A stretch of DNA of 64,000 nt, taken from the NCBI GenBank assembly GCA_014084085.1, contig NPFB01000020.1, forward strand, positions 173,466 to 237,465, given 5' to 3'. Numbering within the stretch: position 1 is the first letter of the stretch; each line of letters starts with the position of its first letter. The notes under the pieces were generated by a model, which was given only the letters and a program-made list of their open reading frames with translations, ran no database searches and had not been told where the DNA came from. The DNA comes from Hondaea fermentalgiana (lineage: Eukaryota > Sar > Bigyra > Thraustochytrida > Thraustochytriidae). The translations under genes were made by a program, and so were the position numbers. Shown in pieces: positions 39,336 through 48,380 of the stretch.

Positions 39336-42300
39336 TTATTCATCGCGTCGTGAACTGTCGAGGTGCCTGTTGCGCACCTGCTTGATGGCCTTGTACTCGA
39401 GATCAACTTGAATAGAGGTTGTCGCGACGCGAAGCATCTCGTCACCCAAATGAGCCACGGCAGTTCCTGTAAGCGAGAGAACTGAAAGACGTGGGGCGCG
39501 ATGTGAAGCATCTGCCAAGGCGTCGCGCAACGACAAAACTCCACCGTCACCAATCTGATTGTATCCTAGATACAATTCCTCCAGATTGCCCAGATCTGAG
39601 AGACCCAGGGCGCCTTGGTCGCCAATCATGTTGTTCTCCATTGCAAGGACCCGTAAGCCTCTGAAGGAGGGCATATTTTGCGCGAAAGCAAGGCAGCCCT
39701 CGTCGACAATTTCATTCCAGTCGAGGTAAAGCTCTTTGAGCGTATTGTTCACACAGAGAGCCTCCGCAATTGCCTGAGCTCCCTGCGGCGATATTCGACT
39801 TCGACATAGCCGTAAAGTATTGAGTCCGCGATTCGTACGTAGCATTTCGGCGCATGCCTGTGCACCCTCGTCGCTCACGGCGTTTCCGCATAGATTCAGA
39901 ACGCGCAGCTGCCCAAGCGAGCGCGATTGCACAAGCTCACCGCAACCGATGGGTCCGATTTGATTATGTCGAAGATCTAGCTCACGCAGAGTCGAATGTG
40001 AAGAACCAGCAAAGAGCAATTCCGCAAGTGCTGCGGCGCCAGCCTTGCGCAAACGATTGCCAAGTTTCCAAGAGCCGAGGCTCAGTCGGCGAAGTTTGCC
40101 ACCCGCAAGCGCGCTTGCAACAATCACGGGAATGCCTCGATCTCCGAAACGATTCCCCTCGAGCTGAAGATCTGATCTCGCAGGACAGAACGTTAACAGC
40201 CTGGCCACGATCGGAGCATCTTCGTCCCAAAGCTCCCGTCCGCAGAGACCAAGATTTTCGTCTTTGATGTCAAAGTCCACAAACTGATCTCGGACGCGAA
40301 CCAAGCGAATCCTCTTGGAGATTCCTTCTGCCAGTTTCTGCACAAAATCAAAGCCTCCCAAGCGCTGAGTGGATTCGTACGAAATGTCGATTTCAACAAG
40401 CCGTGGCATTCGTGTCGCGCACGTGACGAGGAGCGTGGGGTCATCGACATGGGCCAATGCAACAAGCTTCTCGTCGTTTGCAAAATCAATAGTGTGATCG
40501 TCAACTTGAATGTTGGCGACGCGTTCCCCTGCACTGTCACACTCCATAATAGCCCGCATAGCCTCCTGCTGCAGTTGTGGACCGCGCCCCAACACGAGAC
40601 GAAGATCCACATTTGGTTGCTCAAGAAGACCGCTGACAAGCTCATACATCCAGTCGCACGTGGCTCGGTCACGATGGTAGCGATGGATCTTGACGGTCCA
40701 GCGCGCATTGAATAAAGCTCGCTCATGGAGACAGAGGGCCGAAAGACAGCTCCGGGTGCTTGCAAAGAGAGGGCACAATACCTTGGCGGGACTGATCTGA
40801 AACGGTAAGACGCCAGCGTTGTGCAGCAAATTCACACGGGCAAGACCGGGATGGAATGGAAGAACATCACGAAGAAAAGGAACTACAGAGTCGAGCGTCA
40901 AGAGATTCTCCGAAAGATCAAGGTCGGAGACGTTCCCCAGCGACGAAAGAGCGTCAAACAGACGGCTTGCAGTGGCATCGTCGACCTTGAGTTTGTGCAA
41001 GTTCAGCACTTTTACGTGCGTCCAGGCGCTCGACATGAAAACGCTCGAGGATGCTACAGGAAAAACCACGTCGCGTGCTTTTAATGCCATAATGTTGACA
41101 TTAGCGTTCGCTTGCTGTAAAGCCGCCTGCACGCAGAGCTTTTCGAGGCGAAGCGCTGCGGCGTTTTGGCCGCTTTTGCCGAGCGATCGCAGAATGCGAT
41201 GCGTAAAGCCTGAAGTGAGGCCATACTCATGCGCATAGGCAAAGGCAATGTCCTCATCTTCAGGTGTGAGCGAATCCGCCAAGCGACGTTTGAGCCGTTT
41301 CGTGGACCATTTCGAGCGCTTGCCATTGATGGCAAACATGCAAGCCCACGTGCAGGGCACGAAGAAGAGGTGTGCATAGGACCAGCCTCGAGCAATTACG
41401 GTCACAATGGCCGCAACAAGTTGTGAAGCCAAATTGCCAGCAACCACATCATTGACACGATGTGCAAAGGGCGTCCCGAAATAAGGTTGCTGCTTGACTT
41501 GGACAGGAAGGACTACAAGCCCGAGCAGTAATACGGCTAGCAATGGCGCTAGCACCAGGCCCAGATTGGCAAGATTGCCAAGGGCCTGCGCTACTGCAAG
41601 CCACATCCGGACAAAAAGCATGAGAACATCGAAAGCAGGAACGACCGGAAGCGCTACACGCTCAATGCCAGATTTGCGTGCAGCAAAGGCGTAAGCCTGT
41701 TCGAAATATCGAGTTGCCAACACGAGGCCGAGTGCGGCGATAATCGCGTGACGGGGATCCCACCAGCACTGCAAGCCTTGGAGCACAATCTTGTCAAGGA
41801 ACTCTGACTCTGACGTGTACGGACACGCCGTGCTCGTGTAAAGAAGCACACTCATGATAGGGCCAAGGAGCTGCTCGAAAAACGGCGCCAAAATTACATC
41901 CTCGTCGCCTCTTTGAGTGAGGAGCATGCCTACTGTTGCGTAGACACACAAAATCAACGAGTACGAATAGTCCAAAGGCGGGGAGAAGGTCAGCAGCACC
42001 AAAGGCGTGTCGAGCGCGAGCATACATATCGCGAAAACCGTGTCCACAGGGCGAGGTTTGTAGCGTGCGTGATACGAGCGGAAGCGCTCGAACTCGAGAT
42101 TCTTTCTCCTTTCTGGCTTGAAGCCCTTTTTGGCACGCAATTTTCGTGTACAGAAAACGAAAGCCCAGCCAAGTAGACCTGGCCACAGAAGACCCGACAC
42201 AATTTGCCATTGACGGAGGGCAGCGAAACTCCGCGTCACGGAAAAGCGTTCTGTAAACGTCGTCCGCAACCCCCCGGAGCCAGAAACGTACGTGAGGCAA

Positions 42301-44042
42301 AAAGCAAACGAATTTCCCGTTGGATAGTCTCGAGGAATCGGATAGACGACCTCCCCGACGTGGACTTCAGGATCTGCTGAGTTGTTTGCAAGAGGAATCT
42401 CCCAAACGTCGCGGACTCTGCCAATGCTGGCTCCCTCGTCGTCGATCTGGCATGTGGAGAGAACGTTGGGTAAACGAGAGAGACCTCGCGAGTATAGGTC
42501 AAGGCGTAGCTCTGCAATCCCGCGCTCAACAGAGTAAACGGGAAGATTGTTTGTGCGGAGTTCAACGACAGCCTCATTAGTTGATATGCCTTGGCGACTC
42601 GCGAACGCCTCGGCGAGGTCCGAAAGTCCGGAGTTGTTCTGTTCGATAGCAAGACCGTTTGTGAGAGCATAGAGTGAGAGCTCGGCGCGAACAGTGCGAA
42701 AGCGTGGAGTCGCGCTGTAACGCGAGCAGTAATACCCCGGCTCTTCGCACAAGATTGGAAGTGCGCTCCCTTCAGGACAGTAATGATTAAATGGACAGGC
42801 ACGCACCGTTTCCGGGGTCGTGCCAGGAGGACAGTAATAGCCAGCGGGACATGCACAGTCGGGGTCTACGGCCCCTGTATAATTGCAATAGCAACCGAGA
42901 ATCATGGTGTTGCGTGTGCGCGAAACGCGGAGTCCTCCAGGACATTTAAAATCATCCATTGGCTTGATTTGATATGAACCATCCTCTTCCACGAGATATT
43001 CGCCAGGTGTGCTCTGCGGGCACCAATAAGCTGCAGGGCAGGGAAGAATACTTTCATCAGAAGTTCCAGGTGGACAATAGTATCCTGGAGGGCATGGGAA
43101 GCGACAAGCCTTGGTTTCGTTGGTCATTCCCGTTTCATTTCCAAAGCTACCAGATGGACACGGCACGGGTGATGCGGAGGTAGCAGGACAGTAGAATCCC
43201 TTGGGGCAGATGACTTGCTCGACGCTCCATGCGCCTTCGGGACAGTAGCTGCCTGGTGCACAAGGAAGCGCTATCCCGTCTGGGCATCCCGAGCCAGCTG
43301 GACATGGCTGACTTGCGTCTACGTCCTGACCAGGGCAATGCGTTCCGCTAGGGCATTTGTCCGGGCAAGCTGTGCCTGATCCTTGCGTGCAATAGCAACC
43401 AGCCTCGCAGGGAAGAGGTGCGCTCGCCCCCAAAGGACAATAAAACCCTGCGGGACACGGAACACTCGCGTTGGCAGAGCCAGCTTCACAGAATGCGCCT
43501 GCAGGGCATTCTCCGGAGCATTCAGATGTTGCGAGCCCCGTCTGAGCGCCATAGCGACCCGCCGGACAGCGTTCCGGGTTGCCCCCGGAGCAAAAGTGGC
43601 CCACGGGACACAATTCCCAATCTTGAGGACCAACACTGGCGAGTTCGCAGTAGGAACCGGGCATGGGATCGCAAGGTCCTGAGCAATTCGCCGCCGTAAG
43701 ACCTGCTTGTGCCCCATAGCGACCCCTTGGACATGGGGCAGGATGTGCGGCTCCTTTGGGGCAAAATGATCCGCGTGGGCACTCGTTTTCTGTTGGACTT
43801 GCAGCTCCAACGCTGCAAAAGCTGCCAGCAGCGCAGGGCTCGCAAGCTGTCCAGTTGTCGCTGCTGTACGTTCCGGCCGCGCACTGCAAGCAAATATCGC
43901 GTTCGGCGAAAAAGTATGTGCCAGCCTTGCAGAACACGATCTGATCGCGCGCTGCAAGCCAAACCGCGGCACCCGTCGACGCAGCAAGCACCAAGAGTGC
44001 AAATGTTATACGGTGACACCATGCCCGCGGCTCAGCAGCCAT
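39336..44042 (-). CDS. GCC-type cysteine-repeat, multi-pass membrane and LRR protein
   Basis: 1568 residues, minus strand; the ATG at 44042 is chosen over a GTG two codons upstream because it gives a clean N-terminal hydrophobic segment (FALLVLAASTGAAVWLA), a signal peptide or anchor. Residues about 35-440 are many cysteine-rich repeats of the GCC2/GCC3 or ephrin-receptor-like kind (CxAGxY, CPxGxYCPxG). Residues about 610-920 hold eight or nine hydrophobic segments. From about 1000 and clearly from 1280 to 1550 come ribonuclease-inhibitor-type leucine-rich repeats (LRELDLRHNQIGPIG, LRVLNLCGNAVSDEGA, LKELYLDWNEIVDEG). The topology would put the Cys-rich part outside and the LRRs inside the cell, a receptor-like layout. 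Ligand and partners are unknown. Its 3' end converges with the ADCK fusion gene. Confidence 0.85.
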   Translation of the reverse strand: MAAEPRAWCHRITFALLVLAASTGAAVWLAARDQIVFCKAGTYFFAERDICLQCAAGTYSSDNWTACEPCAAGSFCSVGAASPTENECPRGSFCPKGAAHPAPCPRGRYGAQAGLTAANCSGPCDPMPGSYCELASVGPQDWELCPVGHFCSGGNPERCPAGRYGAQTGLATSECSGECPAGAFCEAGSANASVPCPAGFYCPLGASAPLPCEAGCYCTQGSGTACPDKCPSGTHCPGQDVDASQPCPAGSGCPDGIALPCAPGSYCPEGAWSVEQVICPKGFYCPATSASPVPCPSGSFGNETGMTNETKACRFPCPPGYYCPPGTSDESILPCPAAYWCPQSTPGEYLVEEDGSYQIKPMDDFKCPGGLRVSRTRNTMILGCYCNYTGAVDPDCACPAGYYCPPGTTPETVRACPFNHYCPEGSALPILCEEPGYYCSRYSATPRFRTVRAELSLYALTNGLAIEQNNSGLSDLAEAFASRQGISTNEAVVELRTNNLPVYSVERGIAELRLDLYSRGLSRLPNVLSTCQIDDEGASIGRVRDVWEIPLANNSADPEVHVGEVVYPIPRDYPTGNSFAFCLTYVSGSGGLRTTFTERFSVTRSFAALRQWQIVSGLLWPGLLGWAFVFCTRKLRAKKGFKPERRKNLEFERFRSYHARYKPRPVDTVFAICMLALDTPLVLLTFSPPLDYSYSLILCVYATVGMLLTQRGDEDVILAPFFEQLLGPIMSVLLYTSTACPYTSESEFLDKIVLQGLQCWWDPRHAIIAALGLVLATRYFEQAYAFAARKSGIERVALPVVPAFDVLMLFVRMWLAVAQALGNLANLGLVLAPLLAVLLLGLVVLPVQVKQQPYFGTPFAHRVNDVVAGNLASQLVAAIVTVIARGWSYAHLFFVPCTWACMFAINGKRSKWSTKRLKRRLADSLTPEDEDIAFAYAHEYGLTSGFTHRILRSLGKSGQNAAALRLEKLCVQAALQQANANVNIMALKARDVVFPVASSSVFMSSAWTHVKVLNLHKLKVDDATASRLFDALSSLGNVSDLDLSENLLTLDSVVPFLRDVLPFHPGLARVNLLHNAGVLPFQISPAKVLCPLFASTRSCLSALCLHERALFNARWTVKIHRYHRDRATCDWMYELVSGLLEQPNVDLRLVLGRGPQLQQEAMRAIMECDSAGERVANIQVDDHTIDFANDEKLVALAHVDDPTLLVTCATRMPRLVEIDISYESTQRLGGFDFVQKLAEGISKRIRLVRVRDQFVDFDIKDENLGLCGRELWDEDAPIVARLLTFCPARSDLQLEGNRFGDRGIPVIVASALAGGKLRRLSLGSWKLGNRLRKAGAAALAELLFAGSSHSTLRELDLRHNQIGPIGCGELVQSRSLGQLRVLNLCGNAVSDEGAQACAEMLRTNRGLNTLRLCRSRISPQGAQAIAEALCVNNTLKELYLDWNEIVDEGCLAFAQNMPSFRGLRVLAMENNMIGDQGALGLSDLGNLEELYLGYNQIGDGGVLSLRDALADASHRAPRLSVLSLTGTAVAHLGDEMLRVATTSIQVDLEYKAIKQVRNRHLDSSRRDE

Positions 44043-44310
44043 CGCCACTCAGCCCGTGAGATATGCATGGTCCGGCTTTGCTTTGGGAGCCCAAATCAAG
44101 TCAACCTCCTCGCTACACAAGCTAACATTGACGGTGAGTTTTGGGCGGCCCCGGGATCGATCAACGGCCAAATCAAATCTAGGACGAGAAAAAAGAACAC
44201 ACAAGAGAACAGAAAAACAAAATAACAAGAAATTGATGATTGCCTCAAAGCACGCGCAAGTTTAGGAAACTTACTAAGCAGCCCAAGCTGGTTTATTGAC
44301 TGTTTATTTT
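44043..44310. other. spacer between GCC/LRR gene and NTF2-like gene
   Basis: 268 bases holding the start region of the minus-strand GCC/LRR gene and the 3' end of the next minus-strand gene. A-rich from 44180 to 44230. No defined element was recognised. Confidence 0.35.
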
Positions 44311-44958
44311 TTACTTGGACTTGTTCTTGGCAGGTGGGATGAGTCCCATCTTTCGCATAAAGGCGGTCTGAAAATCGAGTAGTTTGAGGACGGCCTTGGG
44401 AGGACGGCACATGACCTCGAAGCGGGTGATCTTTCCCGTGGCGGTGTCGACAGTCACCATGTCAACTCCACGGAGAAAAGGCCCATCCTCGGTCTCAACG
44501 TTGCACTCAAACTCGAGAGCAAAGCCCTTATCGTTGAGGAAAATCCTGGTGTACTTGAAGTTCTTGAAGGCCTTGGTGACTCCGACGAGTGCGTACTTGA
44601 TAAACTCCTTGCTGCGGCGCTCCTTCCAATAGGTGGGCGCGAGAAAGACGACATTATCGTCCATGATGTCTTCGAGGATTTCCAGCATGTCCTGGTCGGC
44701 ACCCTTGAGACCGCACTCGAGCGCGCGGTGCCACATATCAAGCGTGCGTGAAGTACCCGGGTTCGTGAGCGCTCCATTGTACACGTCGACGCCGTCTGCT
44801 TCAAAGATCTTGCGCACGTCTTCGCCATCCTTGGCCACCTCGCCTTCACTCGCAGCTGCAGTGTTCTGGCGCTGCACGGTCTTGTTCATTTGCGTCTGCC
44901 TTTCCGTCTGGAAGTGAGCTGCGAACCTCGCGACGCGTCGCTCTGCAGGGGACGTCAT
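44311..44958 (-). CDS. NTF2/SnoaL-like domain protein
   Basis: 215 residues from the ATG at 44958 (MTSPAERRV). Residues about 50-190 have the look of an NTF2-like or SnoaL-like alpha+beta barrel: a helical N-terminal part (MWHRALECGLKG), then MDDNVVFLAPTYW, YALVGVTKAF, ALEFECNVE and VDMVTVDTATGKITRFEVMC. The latter resembles the usual final strands that describe a small pocket. Such proteins can be enzymes or binding modules; no catalytic residues can be named. An earlier in-frame ATG at 45234 would add 92 arginine-rich residues of low quality; a TATA-like sequence on the minus strand near 45285 would place transcription just before it, so that longer form remains possible. It is divergent from the DHHC-family gene. 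Confidence 0.75.
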   Translation of the reverse strand: MTSPAERRVARFAAHFQTERQTQMNKTVQRQNTAAASEGEVAKDGEDVRKIFEADGVDVYNGALTNPGTSRTLDMWHRALECGLKGADQDMLEILEDIMDDNVVFLAPTYWKERRSKEFIKYALVGVTKAFKNFKYTRIFLNDKGFALEFECNVETEDGPFLRGVDMVTVDTATGKITRFEVMCRPPKAVLKLLDFQTAFMRKMGLIPPAKNKSK

Positions 44959-45797
44959 CTTTGTCCTTGAAGCTTTTGGAGTAGTAGTAGTACGACAGCC
45001 TTGGGGATTTGCCTCGCACAGGTCTAGGACGCTGCTGCGCAAGAAGAGTTCTTGCGTCTGTGATGGAGATCGCCGCAGTCCTTCTCGGGCCACGCGTACG
45101 AGGCACACCAAAGAAGCCGCTCTCTTCTCCCCTTGCTGCCTGCTGCTCCTCCTCAAGTCTTGCCCGAGTAGAGTCTGCGCTGGTGATCGATCGCGCTTTG
45201 CTCGTGCCCTCCAAGCAGGCTTGTGCCGTGCCATGCGGCAACGAGCGGAACGATCGAAGAAGCCCAAGCTTGGGCTTTCCCTTTTTATAAAAAAAATTGC
45301 GTAGTAGTATGAATGCAGTGATTTTTACTTTTTTGGGGCCTTTTTACCAGGCAAAAATAGGCCTCTTCGCTCTCTTCGCTCCCGCTATCCGCAGCCGGCC
45401 GGTCCTGGAGCAGACGGCGAAGAGGACAACGACGGCGAAGAGGACGGAGAGCAGCAGCGGCGGGCGGCGAGGCTCGCTGGCCTGCCTGCGCACGGTGCGC
45501 GCCTCGGCCGAGGGGCCCGGGCGTGCTTTTCTCTCTTCTCCTTTGTTGATAAAGCCGGGTTTGCGGCCACCGTGGGTGGGCACTGGCGAAGGTTGAACTT
45601 TGCTGCATGAGTCTGGGCCAAGCTTGTCGTGAACGTGGCCTGGTCTACGTGGACCTGGTTTAGCGGCCTTCCTCCTGAAATCCTGACTTTCTCGCGTGAC
45701 TCTTTCTCCTTTGGTAATCTAAACCAAAGCTAGACCGGGAGCCCTCGACAGACTTCTACTTCTGATTCTTTTGTTCGTTCAAGTTTATGCAAAGCAG
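44959..45797. other. divergent intergenic region (NTF2-like / DHHC-family)
   Basis: About 840 bases between two divergent genes, so it should hold both promoters. The NTF2-like frame is open here up to an ATG at 45234 and this part may be coding or 5' leader. 45380-45520 is GC-rich with CGAAGAGGAC-type short repeats. No separate gene is supported. Confidence 0.45.
45281..45289 (-). promoter_or_regulatory. TATA-like element for the NTF2-like gene
   Basis: TATAAAAAG on the minus strand, about 50 bases before an ATG at 45234 and about 325 before the preferred start at 44958. A clear match to a TATA box by sequence and strand, but use is not shown. Confidence 0.3.
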
Positions 45798-46943
45798 ATG
45801 CGAAGCAACAGCCCTGGGTCCTATGGCCCCATAACTGCGCTCATCGCGATTATGGCGTTCTTCTACTCGGTTTTCATGCTGACTCTGGTCCCGCCTTTGG
45901 CCAAATCCGTGCAAGAGGAGCGCAAAGAGGAGGGAAAGTATCCTGTACATGCCTTGTACGCCAACGCAGACTATGTCAATGTTGCAGTGGTGAATACGTT
46001 CTTCTTATTAACCCTCGTCTCGTTTTTGCGCGCAAGCTTTACGCATCCAGGTCTCGTGCCCCATGTGCATCCGTTCGACCCAGACTGCCCCGCAGGTGCA
46101 CTGGGCGAAGGCGCGAAAATCGAGCAAGCGCTTGAAGAGCGCGGTCTCTTGAATTATCGCGGCATTGAACGTAAAAGCGACGGCCGTCCACGCTTCTGTC
46201 GCATCTGCGGCAAGTACAAACCAGATCGCACGCATCACTCGACACCGGCAGGGGCATGCATTCTCGAGCTTGATCATATGTGTCCATGGATTCGCCAAGC
46301 GATTGGGTACTTCAACAAAAAGTACTTTTTCCTTCTCATCTTTTACGGGTCATGCTCGCTCGTGGGGTTCGCAGTTGCCCTGGGCCCGCACTTTGTGCAT
46401 GCGTGCAAGCGCATGGACACGGTCTTGGACTTTTTCGTAATTTTCGCCTGGATGCTCAGTCTTTTGCTCGGCACTGCGCTTTGCGTCTTTACATGTTTTC
46501 ACATCTACCTCATGACCCATGCATACACAACGGTGGAATTCTGCGAGAAGCGACGCGCGCCTGAGGTCAAGACTTCGCAGGAGGTGAGCATTCGCGATTT
46601 GTACAAACAAAGTCCGTACGACCTTGGCGTCCTGCACAATATCAAGCACGTGATGGGTCCTGTCTGGACGTGGCTCCTTCCGACGCGCTATGGTCTTCCT
46701 TCGGATATCTCAGCAGGTGTTGTCTTTGACGTGAACGAAGATCATCCGCTCTATCAAGCAGCCCAGATTGGCGATTTTTCTGAGAAAGCCTATGGTGATT
46801 CTTTTGCTGATGAGGGCATTCCGCACGGCGAGATCTCGACCTCGGCAGCCTCGGCGATCGCAGACACGAGTTTATGGGGACCCGAGCCGGGCGATTACTT
46901 TGAGGAGGTCTTGCGACCAAATGGCGACCCGCGTCACTACTAG
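45798..46943 (+). CDS. DHHC-family protein with DHMC signature
   Basis: 381 residues from the first in-frame ATG (MRSNSPGSYG). It has four hydrophobic segments, two before and two after a cysteine-rich loop, the layout of protein S-palmitoyltransferases. The loop has CRIC (from residue 134), KPDRTHH, then LELDHMCPW, and after the last membrane span TTVE, the TTxE motif of the family. The signature is D159-H160-M161-C162 instead of DHHC. Cysteines normally found after THH, three residues further on, and in the NxC part after CPW are replaced (HHSTPA and RQAIG). The catalytic Cys is kept. The enzyme would attach palmitate to cysteines of target proteins at Golgi or plasma membranes if active; with so many zinc ligands missing, reduced or altered activity is possible. 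It is divergent from the NTF2-like gene. Confidence 0.87.
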   Translation: MRSNSPGSYGPITALIAIMAFFYSVFMLTLVPPLAKSVQEERKEEGKYPVHALYANADYVNVAVVNTFFLLTLVSFLRASFTHPGLVPHVHPFDPDCPAGALGEGAKIEQALEERGLLNYRGIERKSDGRPRFCRICGKYKPDRTHHSTPAGACILELDHMCPWIRQAIGYFNKKYFFLLIFYGSCSLVGFAVALGPHFVHACKRMDTVLDFFVIFAWMLSLLLGTALCVFTCFHIYLMTHAYTTVEFCEKRRAPEVKTSQEVSIRDLYKQSPYDLGVLHNIKHVMGPVWTWLLPTRYGLPSDISAGVVFDVNEDHPLYQAAQIGDFSEKAYGDSFADEGIPHGEISTSAASAIADTSLWGPEPGDYFEEVLRPNGDPRHY

Positions 46944-47416
46944 GATTTGTAGCAACAAAGATAATGACGATGGCTTGCTTTCTCTGATTGAATTTGCAAT
47001 AAGCCCCAGAAATCAAAAAGGGTTGAAACCGAGAATTTGCTGCATGTGTATGTAAGTTTTAAAAGTGAAAGGCTGACGAACACAACAGAAGTGAGTTTTT
47101 AAGATATGGCAAGAAAAATTGATCGAGCAAGAGAATCAAGAGAGAGATAAAAGCCAGAGGTAGGTCTGCAAATTACCAAGAGGGAGGGAGTGAGGGAGAT
47201 GATTGATACCTTTAACAACAACAATAACAACAAGTATCATTACTCAAGAAAAAACGGAGACCATCAAGCAGATCATTCAGCAACGGCTGGGAAAAAGAGC
47301 TTGGTATTGCCAAATTCATATGGAGATCAATTGTTATTTTGTGGGGAGGGATCAATGGATGGATAGATGGATGGATGGATGGATTGAGGGATTGAGGGCT
47401 TGAGTTGACGTCGAAG
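46944..47416. other. convergent spacer (DHHC-family / MIC10-like)
   Basis: 473 bases between two convergent genes. AT-rich, with AACAACAAT units near 47215-47232 and a GGAT microsatellite near 47355-47385. No gene is seen; it probably holds both 3' ends. Confidence 0.5.
47355..47385. repeat. (GGAT)n tetranucleotide repeat
   Basis: Imperfect GGAT/AGAT units in the convergent spacer before the MIC10-like gene. Confidence 0.9.
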
Positions 47417-47854
47417 TTATTGCTGTTCCTCCACAGGGGCCTTGAGGGAGAACTCGTGGCTGACTTCGGTCCACGTAGAGCCCACGCCGCAACCTGTAGA
47501 GAAACCCGTAAAGAGCAGACGCGTGCCCGTGCGGCGCATAAAGACAAGCGAGAGGAAGCCGCCAACCGCGAATCCTGCTGCGCCGGCCAAGGTGATATCT
47601 TCTGCGGCGAGCTGGAGGCGTTTTCGGTAGCGCTGCTCGCTACGAACGCCTTCGAGCTGTTGCTCGCGGCGCTTTTGCAGTGTGTCGTGCACCTCGGAGC
47701 GGCGCTCCTGCAACGCGCCGCCAAACTCGCTCAGCTTGCGCTGCGCGAGACCCGCGAAGCTGGACAGCTGCGCCTTGGCCTCGTCCATGGACTCCGGCAC
47801 CTTGAAGCCGCCGGCGCCGGCGGGCCGCTCCTCGCTACTACCCTCGCCTGCCAT
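47417..47854 (-). CDS. MIC10: MIC10-like MICOS subunit
   Basis: 145 residues. The C-terminal half matches MIC10, the small protein that bends the mitochondrial inner membrane at cristae junctions: a first glycine-rich hydrophobic segment (GAAGFAVGGFLSLVF), the basic loop MRRTGTR, then a second segment with GFSTGCGVGSTW carrying the GxGxG-type motif needed for oligomer formation, and a short EVSHEF tail. The N-terminal 75 residues are charged and helical (QLSSFAGLAQRKLSEF, LQKRREQQLEGVR), a coiled-coil-like extension not found in the roughly 75-100-residue yeast and animal proteins. The ATG at 47854 begins the frame. The next gene upstream is V-ATPase subunit C, on the same strand 526 bases away. 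The identification rests on topology and glycine pattern and is moderately firm. Confidence 0.78.
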   Translation of the reverse strand: MAGEGSSEERPAGAGGFKVPESMDEAKAQLSSFAGLAQRKLSEFGGALQERRSEVHDTLQKRREQQLEGVRSEQRYRKRLQLAAEDITLAGAAGFAVGGFLSLVFMRRTGTRLLFTGFSTGCGVGSTWTEVSHEFSLKAPVEEQQ

Positions 47855-48380
47855 TGCGTCCTCTGTCTCGCGCTGCTCTCGCTGCCTCTCTCTGTCGCCT
47901 GCGCACGTGTCGTGTTTCGCTCGATGCGTTTGCAGCGCTTATTCAGGCTCTGCAGTCCTAGGCCTAGTGGGTGGCCACTTCGTCGTCATCGTGAAACAAA
48001 GGCGTGAAAGGAAAAGATGAGATGACGATGCATTGTGACGATGCTGCGAACTAGGCTGATGGCGCGATCTGTGATGCCAAGGCGTCTCGCACGAGTCACG
48101 CTTGGACCAAAAAGGTGGTGGAGCAGGGGCTTGCACGCCGCACTTGTAAATCTTTCGGGAAATATCAAGTAGAGAGAGAGAATCGTCATGGAAGCGAACC
48201 GCACGATACAAAGTACGTAACACGACTACAGCGTCAGCAAGCAGACCAAGGCAGTGCAAAGATGCATATAGTGAAAAAGAGGATCAGCGATGGAACAAGG
48301 GAGATCACATGCAAAAAAAATGGGTTGGGTTTGAGGCCAGAAGCGTCTGAGTTAGTAAAAGGCTGAATGAATGCGCGGGC
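47855..48380. other. spacer between MIC10-like and V-ATPase C genes
   Basis: 526 bases upstream of the MIC10-like gene and downstream of V-ATPase subunit C, both on the minus strand. It should hold the 3' end of one and promoter of the other. GA-rich at 48170-48185. No gene is recognised. Confidence 0.45.
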
